64,000 nt of DNA from Sphingomonas panacis (lineage in GTDB: Bacteria > Pseudomonadota > Alphaproteobacteria > Sphingomonadales > Sphingomonadaceae): assembly GCF_001717955.1 (NCBI RefSeq), contig NZ_CP014168.1, forward strand, positions 4,371,501 to 4,435,500. The letters are read 5' to 3'. The translations under genes were made by a program, and so were the position numbers. Positions within the stretch are counted from its first letter, which is position 1. Every line of letters begins with the position of its first letter. This document shows, piece after piece, positions 42,517 through 51,345 of the stretch. Under the pieces are notes generated by a model. That model searched no databases. It was not told where the DNA came from and saw only the letters and a program-made list of their open reading frames with translations.

Positions 42517-43689
42517 GTGGTCCCTGTCACAATCATCGGAGCCGGCCTTGGTGGGCTGGTCCTTGCCCGCATTCTCCATCTCCATGGCGTTCCCGTCACA
42601 GTTTATGAGGCCGAGCTGTCGCCGGACGCGCGATTGCAGGGCGGCCTGCTCGACATTCATGCCAACGACGGTCAGGTCGCGCTCGCCGCGGCAGGGCTGA
42701 CCGAGGCTTTCCGCGCGATCGTCCATCAGGGCGGGGAAGCGACACGGCTGCTTGATGCTGCGGGAACGGTCCTGTTCGAGGACGCGGATGACGGCACGGG
42801 TGGTCGGCCCGAAGTGCCACGCGGCGAGCTTCGCCGCATCCTGCTCGACTCCTTGCCCGTTGGGTCGGTGGAGTGGGGACGCAGGCTCGCGGCTGTCGCT
42901 CCCCTTGGCGCGGGGCGGCACCAACTGACGTTCGAGGACGGATCGGTCAGCACCAGCGATCTGCTCGTCGGCGCGGATGGCGCGTGGTCGAAGATACGAC
43001 CGCTGCTGAGCAACGCCGTGCCGGCATATACGGGCGTATCCTTCATCGAGACGTGGCTCCACGATGTGGACACATGTCATCCTGCAACAGCCAGGGCGGC
43101 AGGCACCGGGGGACTGATGGTTCCCGCCTCGGGGAAAGGCATCTTCGCGCACCGCGAATCCGGGGCCGTTCTTCATGCCTACATCGCTCTTGCCCGACCC
43201 GTAGACTGGTTCGCGTCAATGGACTTCGGCAATCCGACCGTGGTTAGGACCCGATTGGCCGCCGAGTTTGAAGGCTGGTCGCCCGCGCTCACGGCGTTGA
43301 TCACCGAAGCGGACACACCGGCCGTGTTCAGGCCGCTCTATTCTCTTCCAACAGGCTTGAGCTGGCCACGCGTTCCGGGCGTAACGCTGATAGGTGACGC
43401 TGCGCACCTTGCTCCCCCGGCTGGGGAGGGTGCGAACCTGGCCCTGCTCGACGGCGCCGAGCTTGCGGCGGCGGTCGTCGCTCATCGCAACGATCCCGAG
43501 GCCGCGCTTGCCGCTTACGAGCGAGCGATGTTCGCTCGGGCCGCAACCTCCGCGTCGGACGCGCACCGTATGCTGGAGCTCATGATCGATGAGCAAGCGC
43601 CGCTCGGCATGCTCGACTTCTTCAACAACGCTGTGGCGCACCGGGATGCTCGTTCGGCATCCACGCGGCTGCCAGATTGGGAGGCTTGA
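42517..43689 (+). CDS. FAD-dependent monooxygenase, TetX-like
   Basis: A 390-residue class A flavoprotein monooxygenase. It shows the GXGXXG fold IIGAGLGGLVLARIL, GGLLDIHANDGQVALAAAGL (where TetX has a comparable GG-LD-H segment), GADGAWSKIR and VTLIGDAAHLAPPAGEGANLALLDGAEL. These match the TetX/tetracycline destructase region of the family, though many members act on other aromatics. GTG 42517 follows GGAG; an ATG at 42481 would put the operator inside the gene. Hydroxylates its substrate using NADPH and O2. Confidence 0.8.
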   Translation: MVPVTIIGAGLGGLVLARILHLHGVPVTVYEAELSPDARLQGGLLDIHANDGQVALAAAGLTEAFRAIVHQGGEATRLLDAAGTVLFEDADDGTGGRPEVPRGELRRILLDSLPVGSVEWGRRLAAVAPLGAGRHQLTFEDGSVSTSDLLVGADGAWSKIRPLLSNAVPAYTGVSFIETWLHDVDTCHPATARAAGTGGLMVPASGKGIFAHRESGAVLHAYIALARPVDWFASMDFGNPTVVRTRLAAEFEGWSPALTALITEADTPAVFRPLYSLPTGLSWPRVPGVTLIGDAAHLAPPAGEGANLALLDGAELAAAVVAHRNDPEAALAAYERAMFARAATSASDAHRMLELMIDEQAPLGMLDFFNNAVAHRDARSASTRLPDWEA

Positions 43690-43694
43690 GCGCC

Positions 43695-45212
43695 ATGGTC
43701 AAGATGTATGACGTGTTGATCGCCGGCGCCGGCCCGGTCGGCCTGTTCCTGGCATGCGAGCTCGCCCTCGGTAGCTGTTCAGTGCTCGTGCTGGAGAAGG
43801 CCACCGATCCAGCCTCCCCGCTGAAACGGTTGCCGTTCGGAATGCGCGGCCTCTCGGCGACGAGCTTGGACGCCCTTTATCGGCGCGGGTTGCTTGACCA
43901 GATCTCGGCCGGGCAGCCGCATGACATACGGAAGGTGGCGCACTGGATGCAGCAGGCACGCCGACCAGTCGGCCACTTCGCCGGCATCCAGTTCTTCGAG
44001 GAGGATATCGAGAGCACCGGCTGGCCATATTATTGCCCAGGGCCGGGTGGGCTCGGCATGTCGACAACCTTGGAACACCTCGAGGCGGTACTGACGAGGC
44101 GCGCAGAAGAACTGGGTGTCGAGCTTCGCCGCGGGGTCGAGGTCGCTCGCGTCGTCCAATCGGCGGGTGAAGTTGTCGTCGGTGCTGGCGACGAAACCTA
44201 TCGGGCCAATTGGCTGGTCGGATGCGATGGCGGTCGCAGCATTGTGCGCAAAGCCGGTGGTTTCGGCTTTAACGGAACCGATCCGGAGTTCACTGCCTAT
44301 TCGGTCGAGGTCGAGCTCTCCAACCCGGACGCCCTTCAACCCGGCCAGCACGTCACCGCCACAGGCGTCTATGTCTACGCCAAGCCCGGCGTGATGACGA
44401 TTGCCGAGTTCGACGGTGGGGCACACCATCGGACGGAACCGATCACGCGAGAGCACATCCAGGCGCTGCTGCGCCGCGTGTCGGGCATCGACATGGGCGT
44501 TCAATCGCTGCGGCTGGCGACAACCTGGACCGATCGCGCCTTTCAGGCCGATGCGTACCGCCGGGAACGCGTGTTGCTGGCGGGCGACGCCGCGCACATT
44601 CATTCACCGCTTGGCGGTCAGGGGCTCAACCTTGGGCTGGGCGACGCGCTGAATCTTGGATGGAAACTCGCCGCTGTCATTCGCGGCGAGGCCCCTGCAG
44701 GACTTCTCGACAGCTACGAGACCGAGCGACACCCTGTTGCTGCACAGGTGCTCGACTGGTCGCGCGCCCAGGTCGCGCTGATGCGGCCCGAGCCGGCGTC
44801 CCGAGCACTTGCTGCCATCCTTCGCGACCTGATCGCAACGCGTGACGGTGCAAGCTACTTCGCCGAACGTAAGTCCGGCATGTCGCTCCGCTATGATCTG
44901 GGCAGTGACCATCCCCTGGTGGGACGAAGTGCGCCGGACATCCTGTTCACCGGAGGAGCCAGGCTCGGTGAACTGCTGCGTGACGGTCGCGCCATCCTGC
45001 TCGATTTCAGCAACGATGCACCGCTGGCCAGCATTCAGGACGTTTTCGGCAGCAGGCTCCGCTACCTCGCCGCAGAAGCCGAAGAGCACTTTGGCATTTC
45101 AGCAATGTTCGTGCGTCCCGATGGCATTGTCGCCTGGGCTACGGAAATGGTGCCGGCCCCCAACGAGGCACGAATCGCGATCTCCCGCTGGGTTGGAGAA
45201 AATCAGAGCTGA
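43695..45212 (+). CDS. FAD-dependent monooxygenase, Rox/phenol-hydroxylase type
   Basis: A 505-residue PHBH-superfamily monooxygenase: IAGAGPVGLFLACELAL, LVGCDGGRSIVRKAGGF, VLLAGDAAHIHSPLGGQGLNLGLGDALNLGWKLA, then a C-terminal thioredoxin-like domain (ILFTGGARLGELLRDGRAILLDF). Rifampicin monooxygenase and polyketide hydroxylases share this layout. ATG 43695 lies 5 bases after the preceding stop with GGGAGG upstream, so both monooxygenases form one operon. Substrate unknown. Confidence 0.82.
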   Translation: MVKMYDVLIAGAGPVGLFLACELALGSCSVLVLEKATDPASPLKRLPFGMRGLSATSLDALYRRGLLDQISAGQPHDIRKVAHWMQQARRPVGHFAGIQFFEEDIESTGWPYYCPGPGGLGMSTTLEHLEAVLTRRAEELGVELRRGVEVARVVQSAGEVVVGAGDETYRANWLVGCDGGRSIVRKAGGFGFNGTDPEFTAYSVEVELSNPDALQPGQHVTATGVYVYAKPGVMTIAEFDGGAHHRTEPITREHIQALLRRVSGIDMGVQSLRLATTWTDRAFQADAYRRERVLLAGDAAHIHSPLGGQGLNLGLGDALNLGWKLAAVIRGEAPAGLLDSYETERHPVAAQVLDWSRAQVALMRPEPASRALAAILRDLIATRDGASYFAERKSGMSLRYDLGSDHPLVGRSAPDILFTGGARLGELLRDGRAILLDFSNDAPLASIQDVFGSRLRYLAAEAEEHFGISAMFVRPDGIVAWATEMVPAPNEARIAISRWVGENQS

Positions 45213-45324
45213 GCGCCAACGGGTTTGGGCAAAAACCACCATCCGATGCCATTCCCTGGCCCGCTCCGCCGGGGATCAATCGTCTGTTTTTGACTATCGC
45301 GCACTCTGTAGTGCCTGCGCGGGC

Positions 45325-45735
45325 TCAAACGACGTCGAGCGCTTCGCCCGCGAGCAGGCGGCGCGCGAGGACCTGCGCTTCGTCCATTGAGCCAGTCGCG
45401 ACCTGTGGCGTGCCAAAGGCACGCACCAGATTGGGGAGCATAGCCTCCAGTTCGGCACGCCGCGCGGCATCGGACTCAACGACGATCAAGCCCAGGCACA
45501 CCTTTGCAAGTCGATCCTTGTTCTGCTTCAGCCAGGCACCGCGGACCTTGCGGTCTTCATGGGTCTCGTCGCGCTCGGCCTTTGGGTAGATCAGCACGAA
45601 GCGCGCACCGCCCTCAATGAGCGCGTCCATTTCAGCGCACCAGGCCGGACCATAGCCGGAATCGGCAGCCACGCTGCGGAAGCGCACCACCGGGAAATCT
45701 GCAATGTCATGGAGAGAGAGCGTCGGACTGGGCAC
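45325..45735 (-). CDS. Conserved hypothetical protein
   Basis: A 136-residue protein from GTG 45735 (AGGA eight bases upstream; a GTG at 45750 would add five residues). It has an alternating strand/helix pattern (FPVVRFRSVAADSGYGPAWCAEMDALIEGGARFVLIYP, then LAKVCLGLIVVESDAARRAELEAMLPNLVRAFGTP) suggesting a small alpha/beta, STAS- or SEC14-like fold. No catalytic motif is recognised. Convergent with the monooxygenase operon. Confidence 0.6.
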   Translation of the reverse strand: MPSPTLSLHDIADFPVVRFRSVAADSGYGPAWCAEMDALIEGGARFVLIYPKAERDETHEDRKVRGAWLKQNKDRLAKVCLGLIVVESDAARRAELEAMLPNLVRAFGTPQVATGSMDEAQVLARRLLAGEALDVV

Positions 45736-45786
45736 GGGTGAGTTCCTCACGGCGATAGAGAGGGTGATCCTAACATCCCATGTTTA

Positions 45787-45810
45787 TTGACATTGCGACC
45801 GAGTCGCAAT
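45787..45810 (+). promoter_or_regulatory. Promoter with Fur-like inverted repeat
   Basis: TTGACA (45787-45792) is followed by ATTGCGAC-CGA-GTCGCAAT (45792-45810), a perfect 8-3-8 inverted repeat filling the spacer. TGCGA...TCGCA repeats of this kind resemble alphaproteobacterial iron-response boxes. It precedes a decayed TonB-receptor start, which fits iron control. Regulator identity is inference. Confidence 0.5.
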
Positions 45811-45842
45811 AGGGCTGAAAAGAACTTTCAGGAGCCCACGCT

Positions 45843-46140
45843 ATGAGAGTACCGCGCCTTGTTTGGCGGTGCGTTTCTCAGCCAAAGACGCATCTCGCAT
45901 CTGTCATCGCGGTGGGCTCAATCCGACCGGCGGTGCATCTGGAAGCGTCGATCGCGTCCCAGGCGATGACCCTATGGTCCTTTCGACGATCATCGTCACA
46001 GATACGCTACCTCGGCCCACCGAACGACCCGACGGGATTGTCGCTCGCATTGACAGCACCGGTATCAGGAATGCTTCCATGGCAACGGTCACGTCGTCAC
46101 CGGAAGCCTCGGCTTCCGTCGGTAGATTGCTTTTCCTCCG
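45843..46140 (+). pseudogene. Remnant of a TonB-dependent receptor 5' end
   Basis: CAGGAG precedes an ATG at 45843. About 25 codons later, in a shifted frame, the sequence DDPMVLSTIIVTDTLPRPTERPDGIVARIDSTG resembles the TonB box and plug start of siderophore receptors. There are frame disruptions, and the rest of the receptor is absent; the LysR gene follows directly on the other strand. Weak but supported by the iron-box-like promoter. Confidence 0.4.
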
Positions 46141-46155
46141 ACCGACCAGTCAATT

Positions 46156-47058
46156 TCACCCTGCGGCGCGGCGAGCGCTTCCCTCGAGCAGATGGCGGCG
46201 GTCAACCAGCCCCTGCCCGACTATATCGAAGAATGCCCGCACGCGAGCGGTGTTGCGAAGATCCCGATGCGTAATCAGCCAGAGCTCGCGCGTGAGCGCC
46301 GCTTCGGGAAGAGAGACGCTCTCGATATCCGTTTCCTGATCGCCCAGGTAGCAGGGCAGAAGCGCCATCCCGATCCCCGCCTTCACCGCCATCATCTGGT
46401 TGATCAGGCTGCTCGAACGATAGACGATCTGATTCCCCGACACCGTGTCGGTCAGCCATTTGGCCGCCGCAGCGACAGCCGAACTGTCCCAACCGATGAA
46501 GCGATGCCCCTCGAAGGGCACTGTAACGGGCCGGTCGTGATCGGCCAGATAGCGAGGACTGGCATAAAGCGCCCAGGCGGTCTCGGCGATCTGCCGCCCG
46601 AACAAATCGCCCTCCACGGGCCGCGTGGCCCGGATCGCGATGTCGGCTTCACGGCGGAGCAGGTCGAGCTGCCGATTGTCGACGAGCAGTTCGACCGTAA
46701 TCCCCTCATGCCTGGACCTGAACTCGGCGAGCAGATCGTTGAGGATGCGATAGGCCAAGGACTCCGAGCAGGTGATCCGCAGGTTACCCGAAAGACGCGC
46801 GTCGCGCCCGGAAATCTCTCGATCGACCGCGAGCGCCTCAAGTTCCATCCGTTCAGCGGCAAGCAGCATCCGATCCCCCGCCTCCGTGGGCGTGTAGGCT
46901 CCGCCGTTCCTGTCGAACAACTGCGCTTCGAGCTTGGCCTCAAGCGCGTTGAGCCAGCGGAAGATCGTCGAATGATCGTTTCCGAGCTCCTTTGCGGCAC
47001 CTTTCAACGAGCCGGCGCGGTTGATGGCGAGGATAAGCCTGAAGTCGTTCCAATCCAT
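46156..47058 (-). CDS. LysR family transcriptional regulator
   Basis: A 300-residue LysR protein. The N-terminal winged HTH is MDWNDFRLILAINRAGSLKGAAKELGNDHSTIFRWLNALEAKLEAQLFDR; the effector domain contains GNLRITCSESLAYRILNDLLAEF, DIAIRAT and VKAGIGMALLPCYLGD. If the IS21 element at 47223-49834 is removed, this gene would be divergent from the MFS exporter at 49918 with about 240 bases between, the normal LysR/target arrangement. Confidence 0.88.
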   Translation of the reverse strand: MDWNDFRLILAINRAGSLKGAAKELGNDHSTIFRWLNALEAKLEAQLFDRNGGAYTPTEAGDRMLLAAERMELEALAVDREISGRDARLSGNLRITCSESLAYRILNDLLAEFRSRHEGITVELLVDNRQLDLLRREADIAIRATRPVEGDLFGRQIAETAWALYASPRYLADHDRPVTVPFEGHRFIGWDSSAVAAAAKWLTDTVSGNQIVYRSSSLINQMMAVKAGIGMALLPCYLGDQETDIESVSLPEAALTRELWLITHRDLRNTARVRAFFDIVGQGLVDRRHLLEGSARRAAG

Positions 47059-47403
47059 GAATTCGCTTGCTCATCGGAAAGTGTGTTGGCCAGATTTTGG
47101 CCGGCGCTTGCAGATCTGCATACGGGGCAGAAATCGCCCCTGCAACGATCCGGCGATTGCAGCCTCGCAATGGCCGCTTGCGAAGCCCCAAACGCGACGA
47201 GCAGCGTGGTCCCGTTATGACGTGCGGATTCCGGGGTGATCGCGCCCATCATTCCGAGATGATGTCGCCCGGCATTCCGATTTGATGCCGCCCACCGTTC
47301 CGAGATGATGCCGCCCATCATTCCGGAATGATGCCGCCCACCCGGTGCGGTGTTTGGAAGGTCAGTTTCGGTCGTCGAGGATCGCTCCTTTTGGGGAGGT
47401 CCG

Positions 47404-48957
47404 ATGCCGACGGAGAGACTGAGCATGCGTCGTGTACGCGAGATATTGAGGCTGATCCGTGACGCGGACATGCCGGCCCGTGCGGTTGCCCGCCAGCTCG
47501 GCGTGGCGGCCTCGACGGTGCGGGAGACGGTGCGTCGGTTCGATGCGTCGGGCATGGAATGGCCGCTGCCACCGGGGTTGAACGATACGGCGCTGGAGAG
47601 CCGTCTGTATGGTCCGGCGGGGTCGAAGCAGGGTCATCGACGGCGCGCGGAGCCTGACTGGGCGGCAGTGAACCGAGAGCTCAAGCGCAAGCACGTGACG
47701 CTGCAGGTGCTTTGGGACGAGTATATCGAGCTTCATCCCGACGGCTATCGCTACAGTCGGTTCTGCGAACTGTATCGCGGCTGGGAAGCTCGACTGCCGG
47801 TGACGATGCGGCAGAACCACATCGGCGGCGACCGGATGTTCGTCGATTATGCCGGCGACACGGTGCCGGTGGTGGTGGACCGGCTGACCGGGGAAATCCG
47901 CGACGCGCACATCTTCGTGGCGGTGATGGCGGCATCAAGCCTGTCGTTCGCGTTCGCGACGTGGAGCGAGACGCTGCAGGACTGGAGCGACGCGCACGTG
48001 CGGGCGTTCGCGTTCTTTGGCGGTGCCGCTCGCCTGCTGGTGCCTGACAACGCCAAAGTCGCGGTGATCAAGGCGTGCCTGTACGATCCGCAGGTCAACC
48101 GCAGCTATGCCGAACTCGCGGCGCATTACGACACCGCTGTGCTGCCGGCGCGGCCGTATCGCCCGCGCGATAAAGCGAAGGTCGAGGCCTGCGTCGGCAT
48201 CATCGAGCGGTGGCTGCTGGGGCGGCTTCGCCACCGGGTCTGGTATGGGCTGGGCGAATTGAATGCCGCGATCGCCGACCTGCTCGCGCGCCTCAATGAC
48301 GAGCGTGTGTTGCGGCGGTTCGGGCGGACGCGCCGCCAGCTGTTCGAAGAGATCGACGCACCACACCTGAAGTCGCTGCCGGCGACGGCCTATGTTCTGG
48401 CGCAGTGGCGCCGAGCCCGGGTCGGGCTCGATTATCATGTCGAGGTCGAGAAGCACTTCTACTCGGTGCCCTATCGCCACGTCCGTGCGGCGGTCGAGGT
48501 GCGGCTGACGGCACGAACCATCGAGATCTTCGCTGCTGGCGAACGGATCGCGGCGCACATGCGCGGCTCCGGCAATGGCCGCCACACCACGATCAACGAT
48601 CACATGCCCTCAAGCCACCGGCGCTACGCGGACTGGACGATCGAGCGGATCGTCGCGGAGGCGGCGGGGCTTGGCCCTTCGGTGAAACTGCTGTGCGAGA
48701 TGATCCTCCAGGATCGCCCGCATCCCGAACAGGGGTATCGGTCGTGCCTGGGGATCTTGCGGCTGGCACGAGCCTACGGCGCCGCCCGCCTCGATGCCGC
48801 GGCGCTACGCGCACTCGAGATCGGCGTGCGCAATTACGGATCGGTGAAATCCATCCTCGAGAAGAAGCTCGACGGCCAGCCGCTGCACGAGCCCCGCGCG
48901 CCGGACGAAGCGGGCATCGACCATCCCAACATCCGCGGTTCCAGCTACTACCACTGA
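47404..48957 (+). CDS. istA: IS21-family transposase IstA
   Basis: A 517-residue DDE transposase. N-terminal HTH MRRVREILRLIRDADMPARAVARQLGVAASTVRETVRRF; integrase core with the Asp in RMFVDYAGDTVPVV, Asp in LLVPDNAKVAVI and Glu in DKAKVEACVGIIERWLLGRLR; and the C-terminal domain beyond. ATG 47404 follows GGGGAGGTCCG; a longer open frame begins at 47350 without a site. Complete. Confidence 0.92.
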   Translation: MPTERLSMRRVREILRLIRDADMPARAVARQLGVAASTVRETVRRFDASGMEWPLPPGLNDTALESRLYGPAGSKQGHRRRAEPDWAAVNRELKRKHVTLQVLWDEYIELHPDGYRYSRFCELYRGWEARLPVTMRQNHIGGDRMFVDYAGDTVPVVVDRLTGEIRDAHIFVAVMAASSLSFAFATWSETLQDWSDAHVRAFAFFGGAARLLVPDNAKVAVIKACLYDPQVNRSYAELAAHYDTAVLPARPYRPRDKAKVEACVGIIERWLLGRLRHRVWYGLGELNAAIADLLARLNDERVLRRFGRTRRQLFEEIDAPHLKSLPATAYVLAQWRRARVGLDYHVEVEKHFYSVPYRHVRAAVEVRLTARTIEIFAAGERIAAHMRGSGNGRHTTINDHMPSSHRRYADWTIERIVAEAAGLGPSVKLLCEMILQDRPHPEQGYRSCLGILRLARAYGAARLDAAALRALEIGVRNYGSVKSILEKKLDGQPLHEPRAPDEAGIDHPNIRGSSYYH

Positions 48958-48968
48958 GGAGACCTGTC

Positions 48969-49709
48969 GTGCTGACCCATCCTACTCTCGACCAACTCCA
49001 TGCCCTTGGCCTGTACGGAATGGCCAAAGCGTTCGGCGAACTCGGCAAGCACGGCGATACGCCGCAACTCGCGCACGCCGAATGGCTCGGTCTGCTGCTC
49101 GACCGAGAGATCGTCCATCGCCACGACAAGCGGCTCGGCGCGCGGCTGCGCCACGCCAGGCTCCGGCACAATGCCGCCCCCGAGGACATCGATTATCGTA
49201 GCGCGCGTGGGCTGGACCGCCGGCTCGTTGAAAAGCTGCTGAAGGGCGACTGGATCGACGCACACGACAATCTAGCGCTGTGCGGCCCGACCGGGATCGG
49301 CAAGAGCTGGCTTGCCTGTGCGATCGGCCACAAGGCCTGCCGCGACAATCGTTCGGTCCTCTATACCCGGTTCCCGCGCCTGCTTGACGACCTGGCGCTG
49401 TCGCGCGGCGATGGTCGCATCGCGCGCAAGCTCAAGAGCCTTGGCCAGGTCGAGCTCCTGATCCTGGACGACTGGGGACTTCAGCCGCTCGACGCTCAGG
49501 CCCGCCACGATCTCCTCGAAATCCTCGAGGACCGCTACGGACGTAAATCCACCATCGTCACCAGCCAGCTCGACATCGCGTCCTGGCACCGCGCCATCGG
49601 TGACGCCACCTACGCCGACGCGATCCTGGATCGGCTCCTTCACAATGCCCACCGTATCGAACTCACCGGCGACTCCTTGCGCCGGTCAAAGCCGACCGCC
49701 GCAGGTTGA
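48969..49709 (+). CDS. istB: IS21-family helper ATPase IstB
   Basis: A 246-residue AAA+ ATPase that directs IstA to target DNA. Walker A GPTGIGKSW near residue 105, Walker B LLILDDWG, sensor region VTSQLDIASWH and C-terminal DAILDRLLHNAHRIELTGDSLR. GTG start at 48969, seven bases after GAGGAG, 11 bases after the istA stop. Complete. Confidence 0.92.
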   Translation: MLTHPTLDQLHALGLYGMAKAFGELGKHGDTPQLAHAEWLGLLLDREIVHRHDKRLGARLRHARLRHNAAPEDIDYRSARGLDRRLVEKLLKGDWIDAHDNLALCGPTGIGKSWLACAIGHKACRDNRSVLYTRFPRLLDDLALSRGDGRIARKLKSLGQVELLILDDWGLQPLDAQARHDLLEILEDRYGRKSTIVTSQLDIASWHRAIGDATYADAILDRLLHNAHRIELTGDSLRRSKPTAAG

Positions 49710-49917
49710 CGTTCCACCGCCAAAAATGCCAACCACACACTGTCGACCAAACGACCCTTCAGGTGGGCGCGATCATCCCGGAACGCTGGGCGCGATCATC
49801 TCGGAATAGACGGGCGGCATCGTCGGAATCCGCAATGACGAGCAACGACATCGCCCCGCGCCGCAAGCAGACCATCGTCACGCGTGAGCAAAGGCAGGCA
49901 GCAAGCTCCACAAGGTG

Positions 49918-51150
49918 ATGGAGATCGAGAACGAAAGCATAAGCATGGGATCGACCGTACATTTCAACGAGTGCAATTCGGATCCGGCGCTTCCGCCAAC
50001 GGACAAACTGCCGATTTCCGGACTTTTGGCGCTGGCCACCGCAGCCTTCATCGCTCTTCTGACGGAGGTCATGCCGGCAGGGCTACTCTCTTCCATCGCA
50101 AGCGGCCTGCGTGTTTCCGACAGCTTCGCGGGCCAGTTTATCACCGCCTATGCGGCAGGAGCCTTCCTCGCCGCCATCCCTGTTACCTCGCTTACACAAG
50201 GTGTCCGGCGACGCTCCTTACTGCTTGTGACCATTGCCGGCTTTGCCACCGTCAATGCAGCCACTGCGCTTTCCAGCCATTACCTTCTCTCTATCGTTGC
50301 CCGCTTTCTCGCAGGCGTGTTCGGCGGACTGCTGTGGTCACTCCTGGCCGGGTATGCGGCGCGCATGTCACCGGCGCATCTGAGCGGCCGCGCGATTGCG
50401 ATCGCTGCGTCCGGCGCGACGATTGCCGTCGTATTTGGTGTGCCGCTCTCGACGTTGCTCGGAAGCCTGGTCGGCTGGCAAGGCGCGTTCGGCGTGATGT
50501 CTGCTTTGTCGCTGGTCGTGATTGGTTGGGTGATCGCAGTCGTCCCGGATTTCCCAGGGCAGTCAAAGGCAGAGCGTCAGTCGCTCGTGGCGCTTTTCAA
50601 CATCCAGGGGATTCGCCCGATCCTCTTTCTGGTGTTCACCTTCATCCTGTCGCACAACACCCTGTATATCTACATCGAGCCCCTCCTCCGGCCCTCTGGT
50701 CTTTCCGGGAGCGTTGGCATCGTTCTTTTCACCTTCGGCCTGGGGTCGCTGGCCGGGCTTTGGCTCGTCGGCATGCTCGTCGATCGTCGTCTTGAGCTCC
50801 TCGCCTTGGCGAGCGTTTTGTTTTTCACTCTGGCGGTCTTGCTGCTGGCCCTTTGCGGCAACATCCCGTCGGCCGTTTATCCAACGGTCATCGTGTGGGG
50901 CCTGGCGGTCGGCGGCTTCGCGACGATCACGCAAGCCGCCCTCGCACGCTTCGCCGGTAGCGCAGTGGATGTTGCTCAGGCCATGTATACAACCGGCTGG
51001 AACACCGCAGTCGCCGTCGCCGGCATGCTGGGCGGCGTTCTGCTTGATGGTCCAGGGACCATCGTGTTCCCGTGGGTCGTGGCCGTCGTCCTTGTATTGG
51101 CGCTTGCCGGCGTCCTGAGCATGAACAGGGCTTTGCACCGGCGAATATAG
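49918..51150 (+). CDS. MFS transporter (drug-efflux type)
   Basis: A 410-residue inner-membrane permease with about 12 membrane helices, of the arabinose-efflux/multidrug MFS group. The first loop has a motif A-like TSLTQGVRRRSLLL, and helices such as FGGLLWSLLAGYAARMSPAHL and TIAVVFGVPLSTLLGSLVGWQGAFGVM fit the DHA1 exporters. Start uncertain: GTG 49915, ATG 49918 or ATG 49945; the last begins MGSTVHF. IS21 now lies 78 bases upstream and separates it from the LysR gene. A short hairpin follows the gene. Confidence 0.85.
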   Translation: MEIENESISMGSTVHFNECNSDPALPPTDKLPISGLLALATAAFIALLTEVMPAGLLSSIASGLRVSDSFAGQFITAYAAGAFLAAIPVTSLTQGVRRRSLLLVTIAGFATVNAATALSSHYLLSIVARFLAGVFGGLLWSLLAGYAARMSPAHLSGRAIAIAASGATIAVVFGVPLSTLLGSLVGWQGAFGVMSALSLVVIGWVIAVVPDFPGQSKAERQSLVALFNIQGIRPILFLVFTFILSHNTLYIYIEPLLRPSGLSGSVGIVLFTFGLGSLAGLWLVGMLVDRRLELLALASVLFFTLAVLLLALCGNIPSAVYPTVIVWGLAVGGFATITQAALARFAGSAVDVAQAMYTTGWNTAVAVAGMLGGVLLDGPGTIVFPWVVAVVLVLALAGVLSMNRALHRRI

Positions 51151-51220
51151 CGGCTTCGTCGGCTAGCCTGCTGTCGCAACAGCATCCCCCAGGAGCATGG
51201 ACTTTTCCGCGCTTCCCTTG

Positions 51221-51243
51221 AGTGCAGCTGCGCAAGCTGCACT
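51221..51243 (+). terminator. Hairpin after MFS gene
   Basis: AGTGCAGCT and AGCTGCACT (9-bp arms) around a GCGCA loop, 70 bases after the MFS stop, followed by TTCGAAA. A second small hairpin (GCTGT-CGCA-ACAGC) precedes it. Probable weak terminator. Confidence 0.5.
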
Positions 51244-51345
51244 TTCGAAACGCCAACACCAGTATCTTTGAAACGTCTCTATGGTCTGGGTTGAACCGGC
51301 GAGCAGGCTCTCGTCGCAATTCAAATCTAGCAACGCAGAGGCGCG

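Larger units (their letters stand above)
47223..49834 (+). mobile_element. IS21-family insertion sequence with target duplication
   Basis: A 2,612-base element. Ends are TGCGGATTCCG (47223-47233) and its complement CGGAATCCGCA (49824-49834). ATGACG directly flanks both sides (47217-47222, 49835-49840), a 6-bp target duplication. Each end also carries several copies of a ~25-base motif related to TTCCGAGATGATGCCGCCCA (left 47230-47340, right 49765-49825), the multiple-terminal-repeat structure of IS21. It encodes istA and istB and appears intact. Confidence 0.92.

Noticed and set aside
42436..43176. N-terminal extension of the TetR frame to 470 residues
   Set aside because: It overlaps the monooxygenase gene antisense, and the TetR HTH begins normally after ATG 42435.
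47230..47340. Four tandem ~25-base repeats resembling a short CRISPR-like array
   Set aside because: They lie inside the IS21 left end, recur in inverted form at its right end (49765-49825) and match the multiple terminal repeats of IS21 elements; there are no unique spacers of constant length.
51151..51345. Guanidine (mini-ykkC type) riboswitch upstream of the SMR gene
   Set aside because: Hairpins are present, but the paired ACGR-loop signature was not found.
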